Of a stretch of 48,023 nt of DNA, positions 1-7,503 are shown one piece after another; position 1 is the stretch's first letter; the number at the start of each line of letters is the position of its first letter. This DNA comes from Burkholderiales bacterium (GTDB taxonomy: Bacteria; Pseudomonadota; Gammaproteobacteria; Burkholderiales; Burkholderiaceae_C), in contig JAIXLP010000069.1 in assembly GCA_026954015.1 (NCBI GenBank), positions 76,948 through 124,970 on the forward strand, in the 5' to 3' direction. Under the pieces are notes generated by a model. It was given only the letters and a program-made list of their open reading frames with translations, was not told where the DNA came from and searched no databases. The position numbers and the translations under genes were made by a program.

Positions 1-1865
1 TTGGTGCCGCGGATGCGCGTGTACCCGGCCCAGAGGGTCTGCCCGGGCGTGAAGCGCCAGCGCAGCGAGGCTTCCACGCCGTTGAGCGTGGCGTGGCCCA
101 GGTTCACGCTCTGCTTGCAGTAGGCGGCGTTGGGCCCCGCGCCGCAGGCGGCCACGGCGGCCGGGCCGCTCAATTGCATGCCGGTGATGTAGTCGTTCAC
201 GCGCATGCGCCAGGCCGAGACGCTGTAGTCCAGCCGCGCATCCGAGCCCTTGAGGCCGAGCTCGAACTGCGTCGCGTGCTCGGGCTTGAGCTGCGGGCTG
301 CCGGCCCAGAAGTAGCCGTCGTTGCGCGCGCCCGACTGGTAGCGCTCGCGCAGGTCCGGCGCGCGAAAGCCGCGCGAGAGGTTGGCGAAGGGCCTGAGCA
401 GCGGCGCCACCTCGTAGACCGCGCCTATGCTGCCAGAGAGCGCGCTGTCGCTGCGATCGAGCCCGCTGGTCACCGTGTGGTTGGCCATGTCCGCGGCGCT
501 GCCGCTCACGCGGTCGTAGCGCAGCCCGGCGAGCACGCTGAGCGCGCCGAACTTCATGTCGTCCTGCAGGTACAGGCCCGTGGCCTGCAGCGCGCCGTCG
601 CTGAAGGGTTTGGAGGGTGCGAAGGCGGCGAACGTGGGTGGCCCGGCCATGCGGCTGTCGGGGTCGGCCGTCATGCGCCAGGCGTTCAGTCCGAAGGACA
701 GCAGGTGCTGCGGATGCACCAGCCAGTCGGCGCGGGCATCGAGCCCGTGGGTGACGAAGCCCACGTCGTTGAGCACGATGTCGCGCGCCAGCAGCGTGCC
801 CCAGGCGTTGACCTGGCGCTGCATCTGCTGGCGGTACACGCGCACGTCCAGGTTCAGCGGCTGATCGCCCGTGCCCTGGCGGTTGTAGCCGATCTCGGCC
901 AGGCGCCGCGTCTGCTCGGGCGAGTGGATGGTGAGCTGCCCGACGGCCGGCACCGGGTGCGGCTTGGTCGAGCCCGGGTACCAGACGTCGCGGTCGCTCT
1001 GCTGCTGCAGCGATACGCGCAGCTGCTGGCGGCCGTCGATCCTGTAGCGGTACTGGCCGATGAGGGTGCCCGAGTCGTAGCCGGTGAGCGCCTGGCGCCC
1101 GCCCGGGGCGTTGTAGTCGCCATGGTCCGCGAGCGAGGCGCCGAGCATGAGCGCATGGTCGCCCTGGCTCGCGTTGAGCACGGCGGCGCCGGTCTTGCCG
1201 CGGCTCGCGCTGTCGTAGCCGAGCCGCGCCTTCAGGCCCACGCCCGGTTCGAAGCGCGCCTGCGGCAGCAGCACGTTGACCGCGCCGCCCAGCGCCCCCG
1301 TGCCGTAGAGCACCGAGGCCGGGCCCTTGACCACCTCCACGCGCTCGGCCAGCCCGAGCGAGAGGAAGGACGCGATGGAGCCCGCGGGCTGCGCGGAATT
1401 GAGCCGCATGCCGTCGACCAGCATCACCACGCTGTCCTTCTGCAGCCCGCGGATCACCGGGTTCTGGCCCTGCGCGCTGTCCGAGGACACCGCCAGGCCC
1501 GGCTCGCCCTGCAGCGCCTCGCCCACGTTCTGCGCCTGCTTGCGCGCCAAGTCGTCGGCGGAGAGCACGGTGGTGGAGATCGGCGATTCGGCATCGCTGG
1601 CCGCGTAGCCCTTGGCCGTCACGTTGACCTCGGGCAGGGTGGCGGCGTCTTGCGCGCTGGCCTGCGCCGCGACGAGCGTGGCGAGCAGCGCCGCGAGCGC
1701 CACGACGGCGCGCCTGGGCCAGGGCGTCGCGCTGCGCGCGCCTCCGAAGCATACGCAGTCGAGCGCGGCCGCGCCTGCGTCGAAGCGCGCGGACCATGCG
1801 TTGTTCACCGGCTCGTGGGCGTACGGTGGCGGGTGGGCGGTTCCGGGGGGCGTGGTCGGTGTCAT
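1..1865 (-). CDS. TonB-dependent outer-membrane receptor (3' end outside window)
   Basis: About 621 codons are visible; the C-terminal barrel end lies beyond position 1. The product would take up a ferric chelate, haem or cobalamin across the outer membrane using TonB energy. A hydrophobic export segment spans about residues 53-67, followed by a TonB-box-like LPEVNVTA (about 77-84) and a plug domain with VIRGLQ, LVDGMR and VVKGPASVLYGTGALGGAVN. Barrel hallmarks follow (GFRAPDLRERY, LKPEHATQFELG). The ATG at 1865 leaves roughly 50 residues before the signal core, so the true start may lie downstream, for example at a GTG. A Fur-box-like site sits just upstream, which favours an iron or haem ligand; the adjacent cobS-cobC genes make cobalamin (BtuB) the alternative. 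The ligand cannot be decided from sequence. Confidence 0.88.
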   Translation of the reverse strand, partial: MTPTTPPGTAHPPPYAHEPVNNAWSARFDAGAAALDCVCFGGARSATPWPRRAVVALAALLATLVAAQASAQDAATLPEVNVTAKGYAASDAESPISTTVLSADDLARKQAQNVGEALQGEPGLAVSSDSAQGQNPVIRGLQKDSVVMLVDGMRLNSAQPAGSIASFLSLGLAERVEVVKGPASVLYGTGALGGAVNVLLPQARFEPGVGLKARLGYDSASRGKTGAAVLNASQGDHALMLGASLADHGDYNAPGGRQALTGYDSGTLIGQYRYRIDGRQQLRVSLQQQSDRDVWYPGSTKPHPVPAVGQLTIHSPEQTRRLAEIGYNRQGTGDQPLNLDVRVYRQQMQRQVNAWGTLLARDIVLNDVGFVTHGLDARADWLVHPQHLLSFGLNAWRMTADPDSRMAGPPTFAAFAPSKPFSDGALQATGLYLQDDMKFGALSVLAGLRYDRVSGSAADMANHTVTSGLDRSDSALSGSIGAVYEVAPLLRPFANLSRGFRAPDLRERYQSGARNDGYFWAGSPQLKPEHATQFELGLKGSDARLDYSVSAWRMRVNDYITGMQLSGPAAVAACGAGPNAAYCKQSVNLGHATLNGVEASLRWRFTPGQTLWAGYTRIRGT

Positions 1866-1891
1866 GGCGTGATGTGAAGCATGGATGATTG

Positions 1892-1910
1892 AATGATAAC
1901 AATTCGTATT
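1892..1910. promoter_or_regulatory. Possible Fur box upstream of the TonB receptor
   Basis: AATGATAACAATTCGTATT matches the 19-bp Fur consensus at about 14 of 19 positions, including the first eight. It lies about 27 bp upstream of the receptor start in a short AT-rich patch within GC-rich DNA. The match is by eye only. Confidence 0.45.
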
Positions 1911-2120
1911 TGCATTGATTTGATGCAAGTCAAGGTGTGTCCTCGGAAAGGGCTGCCGCGCGGGGAGGACGCAGGCCGGGGCGCATGCCGCAGAATCCCG
2001 GGAGTTGTCGGGGTCGTGCATGTCTGTCAGAAACAGGAAACCGTTGCCGGGCGCGTTGCCGCCCATCCTTGGGGGGGTGTCTGCCCGCGAAGTCGCGCAG
2101 TGGGAGGCGCAAAGCCGGTG

Positions 2121-2915
2121 ATGAACGGCGTGCGCCACTTCCTGCTCGCGCTGCAGTTCTTCACGCGCATCCCTGTGGCCGGTCGGCTCGCCGCCTGGGT
2201 GGGCTACAGCCCGGCCATGCTCAACGCCGCAAGCGGCCACTTCCCCGGCGTGGGCTGGGTGGTGGGGGCGGCGGGCGCGCTGGCACTCTGGGGCGCGGCG
2301 TGGGCCTGGGGCGCGTCGCCGCTGGGGGCGCTGGCGGCGGCGGGGCTTTGCACCGCCGCGACGGCGTGGCTCACGGGCGCGTTCCACGAAGACGGTCTGG
2401 CCGACACCTTCGACGGTCTGGGCGGCAGCGCCGAGCGCGGGCGGGCGCTGGCGATCATGAAGGATTCGCGCATCGGCAGCTACGGCACCGTGGCGCTGGT
2501 GCTCGTGCTGCTGCTCAAGGTGGCGCTGCTCGCGCTCCTGGTGCAGCGCGGCGTGGCGGGTGCGGCCTGCGCGCTGCTGGCCGCGCACGTACTCTCGCGC
2601 GCCGCGCCGCTGGTGGTGATGCGCGCGCTGCCCTACGTGTCCGACCCATCGGGCGCCAAGTCCAGGCCGCTGGCCGAGGCGGTGTCGGCGGCCGGCCTGT
2701 GGGTTGGATTTTTATGGTCTATTCCGGCCTTGGCGCTGATGGGACAAGCGCTGGGCGCTATGAATACGATGGCGGCAATGCTGCTGTGGTGCGCGGCGCT
2801 GGTCGCCATGCTGCGCTGGCTGCGCCGCCGTCTGCAGGGTTTCACCGGCGACACGCTGGGCGCCACGCAGCAGTTGTGCGAACTGGCGCTGTACCTGGGG
2901 CTGGCACTCGCATGA
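2121..2915 (+). CDS. cobS: Adenosylcobinamide-GDP ribazoletransferase CobS
   Basis: A 264-residue integral membrane enzyme that joins adenosylcobinamide-GDP to alpha-ribazole (or its phosphate) in the last steps of cobalamin assembly. The family signature GAFHEDGLADTFDGLGG is at residues 86-102, with MKDSRIGSYG just after and GFTGDTLGATQQ near the C-terminus; most of the rest is hydrophobic helices. The ATG at 2121 has GGGAGG about 13 bases upstream. The reading frame is open further upstream to 1893, but that extension has no CobS character. The stop overlaps the cobC start by 4 bases (ATGA), so the two are translationally coupled. Nucleotides 2702-2772 (residues about 195-217) are AT-richer and resemble an inverted copy of a palindromic repeat. 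Confidence 0.93.
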   Translation: MNGVRHFLLALQFFTRIPVAGRLAAWVGYSPAMLNAASGHFPGVGWVVGAAGALALWGAAWAWGASPLGALAAAGLCTAATAWLTGAFHEDGLADTFDGLGGSAERGRALAIMKDSRIGSYGTVALVLVLLLKVALLALLVQRGVAGAACALLAAHVLSRAAPLVVMRALPYVSDPSGAKSRPLAEAVSAAGLWVGFLWSIPALALMGQALGAMNTMAAMLLWCAALVAMLRWLRRRLQGFTGDTLGATQQLCELALYLGLALA

Positions 2916-3457
2916 GGCTGTGGCTGGTGCGCCATGCCGAGGTCGCTGGCGCAGCGGGTCTGTGCTATGGCGCGAGCGACCTGCCCGCCGATGCCGCGGC
3001 CACGCAGGCGGCGGCACAGGCGCTGGCCGGGCAGTTGCCACGCGGCATCGCGGTGCAGGTCTCTCCGCTACAACGATGCGAGCTGCTTGCGCACGCCCTG
3101 CATGCGCTACGGCCCGATTTGATGCTGAAAACCGACCCCCGCCTGCGCGAGTTCGACTTCGGGGCGTGGGAGCGTCGCCGCTGGGTCGACATTCCCCGCG
3201 CCGCGTTCGACGCCTGGTTGGCCGACTTCGCCCACGCGCGCCCCGGCGGCGGCGAGCGCGTGACCGAGCTGATGGCGCGCGTGGGCCAGGCCTGGGACGA
3301 CTGGCGCGCCGACGGGCGCGACGCTGCATGGGTCACGCACGCGGGAGTGATCCGGGCGGCGCGGCTGCTGGCGCGTGGCGTGCGGCAGGTGCATCGGGCG
3401 GCGGACTGGCCCCGGGAGCCCGTCGGTTTCGGCGCGGTGCTGAAGTTGGGTGAATAA
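2912..3457 (+). CDS. cobC: Alpha-ribazole phosphatase-type histidine phosphatase CobC
   Basis: A 181-residue cytosolic histidine phosphatase that removes phosphate from alpha-ribazole-phosphate (or from cobalamin-phosphate) in nucleotide-loop assembly. The catalytic LVRHAE motif puts the nucleophilic His at residue 8, and the second catalytic His is at 143 in VTHAGVIR. SPLQRC (51-56) and REFDFGAWE (79-87) are usual for the family. The start overlaps the cobS stop. General phosphoglycerate-mutase-like phosphatases look similar, but the coupling to cobS makes CobC the best call. Residues 57-74 are encoded by DNA that resembles an intergenic palindromic repeat at 7404-7480. Confidence 0.9.
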   Translation: MRLWLVRHAEVAGAAGLCYGASDLPADAAATQAAAQALAGQLPRGIAVQVSPLQRCELLAHALHALRPDLMLKTDPRLREFDFGAWERRRWVDIPRAAFDAWLADFAHARPGGGERVTELMARVGQAWDDWRADGRDAAWVTHAGVIRAARLLARGVRQVHRAADWPREPVGFGAVLKLGE

Positions 3458-3480
3458 GGCGCTGTGCGAGCGGCCGGATC

Positions 3481-3516
3481 GCGCCCCGGTGGCTGGTGTC
3501 GGGGCGCGGGGTTTTT
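3481..3516 (+). terminator. Rho-independent terminator after cobS-cobC
   Basis: An 8-bp perfect stem GCGCCCCG / CGGGGCGC (3481-3488 with 3500-3507) has an 11-base loop and is followed four bases later by five T residues. It lies 24 bases after the cobC stop and closes the cobalamin operon. Confidence 0.75.
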
Positions 3517-3581
3517 CGTGTCCGCCCAGGTCGGGCGCGCGTACGATAAGGGCTTTCACCCACCAAGGAAGGAGACGATTG

Positions 3582-4451
3582 ATGCGTACGACCAAAACCC
3601 TGCTGGCGCTGGCGGTCGGCTTGACCACCGCCCTGGGCGCGCAGGCTGCCTGCCTGAGCGACGCCGAGGTGGGCCAGATGGCCGAGCACTACTTTGCGAA
3701 GACGCCCACGCCCAACTTTGCCGCGCAAAGCGATGCCGACGCCGCGTGCACGCGCGCCAAATTCAACAAGCTGCTGCTCGCGAAGTACGGCAAGGTGGTG
3801 GGCTACAAGGCAGGGCTGACCAACCCGGCGGTGCAAAAGCGTTTCAACACCAACCAGCCGACCTGGGGCGTGCTCTACGACGGCATGATCCAGAAGAGCG
3901 GCTTCAGCACCGCGCCCAACTACGGCGCGCGCCCGCTGTTCGAGGCCGACATGCTGGTGCGCGTGAAGGACGCGGGCGTCAACGATGCCAAGACCCCGGC
4001 CGAGGTGCTGCGCCACATCGACCAGGTGATCCCGTTCATCGAGCTGCCCGACCTCGTCGTCGCCGCGCCCTCCAAGCTCGACGGCGCGGGGGTGAACGCG
4101 ATCAACGTCGGTGCGCGCATGGGCGTGGCGGGCACGCCGATGGCCGTCCCGGCCACGCGCGGCGAGCGCTACCGGCTGCTCGACGAACTCGCGACCATGC
4201 AGGTGCAGGTGCGCGACGGTGCGGGCAAGGTGCTGGCCGTGGGGCAGGGCAGCGACGTTCTGGAGCATCCGTTGAATGCGGTGGTCTGGATCGCCGGGGC
4301 GCTGCACAAGGAGAACATCCAGCTCAAGCCGGGCGACCTCATCAGTCTGGGGTCGTTCTCGCCGCTGATGCCGCCCAAGTCCGGCCTGTCGATCACGGTG
4401 GACTACGCAGGGCTCACCGGCGCGCAGCCGGTGAAGGTGAACTTCCAGTGA
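3582..4451 (+). CDS. Exported 2-keto-4-pentenoate hydratase-like (FAH superfamily) protein
   Basis: A 289-residue protein with a clear N-terminal signal peptide (hydrophobic residues 7-20, probable cleavage after AQA at 20-22). The mature part resembles MhpD-type 2-hydroxypenta-2,4-dienoate hydratases of the fumarylacetoacetate hydrolase superfamily. VGYKAGLTNPAVQ (73-85) is a strong hydratase motif, and the likely metal ligands are E121 and D123 (FEADMLV) and E154 (PFIELPD). Classic members are cytosolic and use E-x-E where this has E-x-D. The ATG at 3582 is preceded by a strong Shine-Dalgarno sequence AAGGAAGGAG. The frame is open to 3450, but only this start gives a signal peptide. No catabolic neighbours suggest a substrate. 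Confidence 0.8.
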   Translation: MRTTKTLLALAVGLTTALGAQAACLSDAEVGQMAEHYFAKTPTPNFAAQSDADAACTRAKFNKLLLAKYGKVVGYKAGLTNPAVQKRFNTNQPTWGVLYDGMIQKSGFSTAPNYGARPLFEADMLVRVKDAGVNDAKTPAEVLRHIDQVIPFIELPDLVVAAPSKLDGAGVNAINVGARMGVAGTPMAVPATRGERYRLLDELATMQVQVRDGAGKVLAVGQGSDVLEHPLNAVVWIAGALHKENIQLKPGDLISLGSFSPLMPPKSGLSITVDYAGLTGAQPVKVNFQ

Positions 4452-4485
4452 CGGCCGCGCGCTGGTTCGCAGGTGTGATCTGACC

Positions 4486-5535
4486 ATGCCGCGCTGGTGG
4501 TTTGAATCGCACTGGCTGGGCGAGACGGCACTCGCCTGGGCCGTCGCCGCCGCTGCCGCACTGGCCGCGTACGCGCTGGTGCACGGCGTGGCGCTCGTGC
4601 TCGGGCGGCGGCTCGCGCGCCGCGCGCAGGAGCACCCCGAAAGCCCGGTGCGCATCGCCGCCGCCGTGGTGCGCGCCACGCGCGGCTGGGTGCTGCTGCC
4701 GCTGGCGCTGGCAGTCGCGGCGCGGTCGCTGCAACTGCCCGACGGGGTGCAGACGGGGCTGTCGCGCGTGATCTACGTGCTCGTGGGGCTGCAGCTGGCG
4801 CTGTGGCTCTCGCGCCTGTTCGTCTCGACGCTGGAGCACCTGGCCGAGCGCCAGGGCGGGCCCCGCAATCCGGTGATGCTGGGCATCGTCAAGTGGAGCG
4901 TGCAGCTCATCGTCTGGGTGGTGCTGCTGCTGGCGGTGCTCTCCAACGCCGGGGTCAACGTCAACGCCTTCCTCGCGAGCCTGGGCATCGGCGGCGTGGC
5001 GGTGGCGCTAGCGGCGCAGAGCGTGCTGGGCGACCTGCTGGCGTCGATCAGCATCGGGCTGGACAAGCCGTTCGAGGTGGGCGAAACCATTGAGTTCGAC
5101 GGCGTCTCGGGCACCGTGAGCCACGTCGGCATCAAGAGCACGCGCCTGCGCTCGGTTTCGGGCGAGGAGATCGCGATCTCCAACGCGCAGATTCTGGGCA
5201 AGCGCGTGCACAACTACAGCCGCATGCAGGAACGGCGCGTGGTCTACCAGTTCGGCATCGCCATCGACACGCCGCGCGAGCAGGCCGAACGGCTGGTGCG
5301 CGAGGTACGCGATCTGATCGCCGCCACCGAGGGCGTGCGCTTTGACCGCGGGCACCTGATCGGCTTCGGCGATACCTCGCTCGACTACGAGTTTGTCTAC
5401 TACGTGCTCAGCCCGCAGTTCGCAGCGCACCGCGACGTGCAGCAGCACGTGACGCTTGCAATCCTTGCGCTGATCGAACGCCTGCAGATGAGCCTGATCA
5501 CCCACACACATGTGCTGCGTGAAGCCGCGGCATGA
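4486..5535 (+). CDS. Small-conductance mechanosensitive channel (MscS family)
   Basis: A 349-residue inner-membrane channel that releases solutes on hypo-osmotic shock. There are about four hydrophobic segments (near 15-35, 65-80, 90-110, 135-155), then the glycine/alanine-rich pore helix GIGGVAVALAAQSVLGDL at about 166-183. The MscS beta domain follows (DKPFEVGETIEFDGVSGTV, then STRLRS and ISNAQILGKRVHNYSR), with a C-terminal alpha/beta cage domain to the end. The stop overlaps the next gene's ATG by 4 bases, so the two are probably co-transcribed. Confidence 0.92.
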   Translation: MPRWWFESHWLGETALAWAVAAAAALAAYALVHGVALVLGRRLARRAQEHPESPVRIAAAVVRATRGWVLLPLALAVAARSLQLPDGVQTGLSRVIYVLVGLQLALWLSRLFVSTLEHLAERQGGPRNPVMLGIVKWSVQLIVWVVLLLAVLSNAGVNVNAFLASLGIGGVAVALAAQSVLGDLLASISIGLDKPFEVGETIEFDGVSGTVSHVGIKSTRLRSVSGEEIAISNAQILGKRVHNYSRMQERRVVYQFGIAIDTPREQAERLVREVRDLIAATEGVRFDRGHLIGFGDTSLDYEFVYYVLSPQFAAHRDVQQHVTLAILALIERLQMSLITHTHVLREAAA

Positions 5536-6497
5536 TGGTCTCGGGCCCGTTGTTCCCTGATCTGCCGCTGACGCCGTCGATGCGCGCGGTGCTGGCGGGC
5601 ATGGCCCGCGCCGCGCGGCCGCCGCTGCATACGCTGACGCCCGCCGCGGCGCGGGCCGCCTACGAGGCGGGCGCGGGGGTGCTGGAGATTGCACCGGCAG
5701 CACTGGCGCGCGTCGAGGACCTGCACATTCCCGCGCGCGACGGCGCCCGGCTGCCCGCGCGCCTGTACGCGCACGGCGGGCGACAAGCCCAGCCCGTGCT
5801 GCTGTATTTGCATGGCGGGGGCTTCACCATCGGCAGCATCGCCACGCACGACGTGCTGTGCCGCCAGCTCGCGCACCTGAGCGGCGCGGCGGTGCTCTCG
5901 CTGGGCTACCGCCTCGCGCCCGAGCACCGCTTTCCGGTCGCAAGTAACGACACGTGGGACGCGCTTGCGTGGCTGGCCCGGCAGGCGGGCGCGCTGGGGC
6001 TCGACGCCTCGCGCATCGCCATCGGCGGCGACAGCGCGGGCGGCACGCTCGCCGCGGCCGGCGCCGTGATGGCGCGCGACGCAGGGCTGAAGCTCGCCCT
6101 GCAGCTGCTCTTCTACCCCGGCACCACGGCGCACCAGGACACGCCCTCGCACGCGCGCTTCGAGCGCGGCCCCATCCTGGACCAGGCGGCGATCGACTGG
6201 TTCTTCGGCAACTACATCGCCGAGGCCGAGCGCGAGGACTGGCGCTTCGCCCCGCTGCTCGCGCCCGACGTGGACGGCGTCGCGCCCGCGTGGATCGGCC
6301 TCGCCGAGCTCGATCCGCTGGTGGACGAAGGCATCGCCTGGGCCGACCGCCTGCGCATGGCGGGCGTGGCGGTCGATCTGGAAATCTACCGCGGCGTGAC
6401 GCACGAATTCATCAAGATGGGCCGCGCGCTGCCCGAGGCGCGCCAGGCGCACCGCGATGCCGCGCACGCCCTGCGCGCCGCCTTTGGACCGGAGTGA
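5532..6497 (+). CDS. Alpha/beta hydrolase, HSL-type esterase/lipase
   Basis: A 321-residue cytosolic carboxylesterase of the hormone-sensitive-lipase group. The oxyanion-hole motif HGGG is at 94-97, the nucleophile elbow GGDSAGG gives Ser168, and Asp261 (AELDPLVDEG) and His291 (THEFIKMG) complete the triad. Such enzymes favour short-chain acyl esters; the natural substrate is unknown. The ATG at 5532 overlaps the channel stop codon, and a second in-frame ATG follows directly at 5535. The thioesterase fusion gene starts 4 bases after this stop. Confidence 0.92.
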   Translation: MMVSGPLFPDLPLTPSMRAVLAGMARAARPPLHTLTPAAARAAYEAGAGVLEIAPAALARVEDLHIPARDGARLPARLYAHGGRQAQPVLLYLHGGGFTIGSIATHDVLCRQLAHLSGAAVLSLGYRLAPEHRFPVASNDTWDALAWLARQAGALGLDASRIAIGGDSAGGTLAAAGAVMARDAGLKLALQLLFYPGTTAHQDTPSHARFERGPILDQAAIDWFFGNYIAEAEREDWRFAPLLAPDVDGVAPAWIGLAELDPLVDEGIAWADRLRMAGVAVDLEIYRGVTHEFIKMGRALPEARQAHRDAAHALRAAFGPE

Positions 6498-6501
6498 ACC
6501 C

Positions 6502-7377
6502 ATGCATGCACCGAGCGACGACTACCGCTGCCACCTGCGCCTGCGCGTGCGCTGGGCCGAGATCGACGCGCAGAAGATCGTCTTCAACGCGCACTATCTC
6601 ACCTATGCCGACTGCGCCGTCACCGAGTACTGGCGCGCGCTCGCGCTGCCCTACGAAGAGACGATGCACGCGCTCGGCGGCGATGTGTTTCTCAAGAAGG
6701 CGAGCGTCGAGTACCACGCCTCGGCGCGGCTCGATGACGTGCTCGACATTGGCATGCGCTGCGCGCGCATCGGCACGAGCTCCATGGTGTTCGACTGCGG
6801 CATCTTCCGCGCGGGCGAGCGGCTGGTTTCGGTCGAGCTCGTCTACGTCTTCGCCGACCCGGCCACGCAGACCAGGCGCGCCGTGCCGCCCGCGCTGCGC
6901 GCGGTGATCGAGCGCTTCGAGGCGGGTGGCGAAATGGTCGAAGTGCGCACCGGTGACTGGGCCGCGCTGGAGCCGCTTGCCGCGCCGCTGCGCACCACCG
7001 TGTTCGTGCAGGAGCAGGGCGTGCCACCGGCGCTGGAGCTGGACGACGACGACGCGGCGGCGCTGCACGCCGTGGCCGTCAACCGCCTGGGCGTGGCCAT
7101 CGCCACCGGGCGGCTGCTGGCGGCCGAGCACGGCGAGGGCCGCATCGGCCGCATGGCGGTGGCGCGCGCGCTGCGCGGCCAGCGCTGGGGCCGCCTGCTG
7201 CTGGACGCGCTGGTGCAGGCCGCGCGCGAGCGGGGCGATACCAGCGTGCTGCTGCACGCGCAGTGCCACGCCGAGGGCTTCTACCGCCGCGCGGGCTTCG
7301 TGCCCGAGGGCGCGGTGTTCGAGGAAGCGGGCATCGCGCACATCGGGATGCGCCAGCGCCTGGACGGGACGCCCTGA
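6502..7377 (+). CDS. Fusion of YbgC/FadM-type acyl-CoA thioesterase and GNAT acetyltransferase
   Basis: A 291-residue two-domain protein. Residues about 8-135 form a hotdog thioesterase of the 4-hydroxybenzoyl-CoA/YbgC group (RVRWAEIDAQKIVFNAHYL, candidate catalytic Asp22). Residues about 145-288 form a GNAT N-acetyltransferase resembling ElaA/YjcF (RTTVFVQEQGVP, then GRIGRMAVARALRGQRWGR as acetyl-CoA-binding region, and HAQCHAEGFYRRAGF). The frame is continuous with no internal restart, so this is a real fusion. The ATG at 6502 has GGAG about 7 bases upstream and sits just after the esterase stop. Neither substrate is known. Confidence 0.88.
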   Translation: MHAPSDDYRCHLRLRVRWAEIDAQKIVFNAHYLTYADCAVTEYWRALALPYEETMHALGGDVFLKKASVEYHASARLDDVLDIGMRCARIGTSSMVFDCGIFRAGERLVSVELVYVFADPATQTRRAVPPALRAVIERFEAGGEMVEVRTGDWAALEPLAAPLRTTVFVQEQGVPPALELDDDDAAALHAVAVNRLGVAIATGRLLAAEHGEGRIGRMAVARALRGQRWGRLLLDALVQAARERGDTSVLLHAQCHAEGFYRRAGFVPEGAVFEEAGIAHIGMRQRLDGTP

Positions 7378-7403
7378 AGTTTCATGAAAACTGCATCGAT
7401 CCC

Positions 7404-7480
7404 AGGAGCTGCCAGCGCTTGATGGACAAGCGCTGAAGCCACTTTTGATGCATTGAAAATGGCTATAAAAATAGTAGTTG
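7404..7480. repeat. Palindromic repeat between convergent genes
   Basis: The core is a perfect 8-bp stem CAGCGCTT / AAGCGCTG around a 7-base loop (7413-7435), flanked by GGAGCTGC and by an AT-rich tail containing GGCTATAAAAATAGTAG. It lies between two convergent genes and may act as a weak bidirectional terminator. It resembles a short repeat I associate with Comamonadaceae genomes. Similar sequence lies inside cobC, tmk and cobS. Confidence 0.6.
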
Positions 7481-7503
7481 AACGGTAGACTGTACGTTGC
7501 CGG

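Noticed and set aside
93-1877. 594-codon plus-strand open frame
   Set aside because: It is the antisense shadow of the TonB receptor. Its translation is low-complexity, Arg/Ala/His-rich with no domain, while the minus strand gives a textbook plug and barrel.
1866-2120. Cobalamin riboswitch before cobS or the receptor
   Set aside because: I looked for the conserved B12-box and GCCACTG-like elements on both strands and found none in order.
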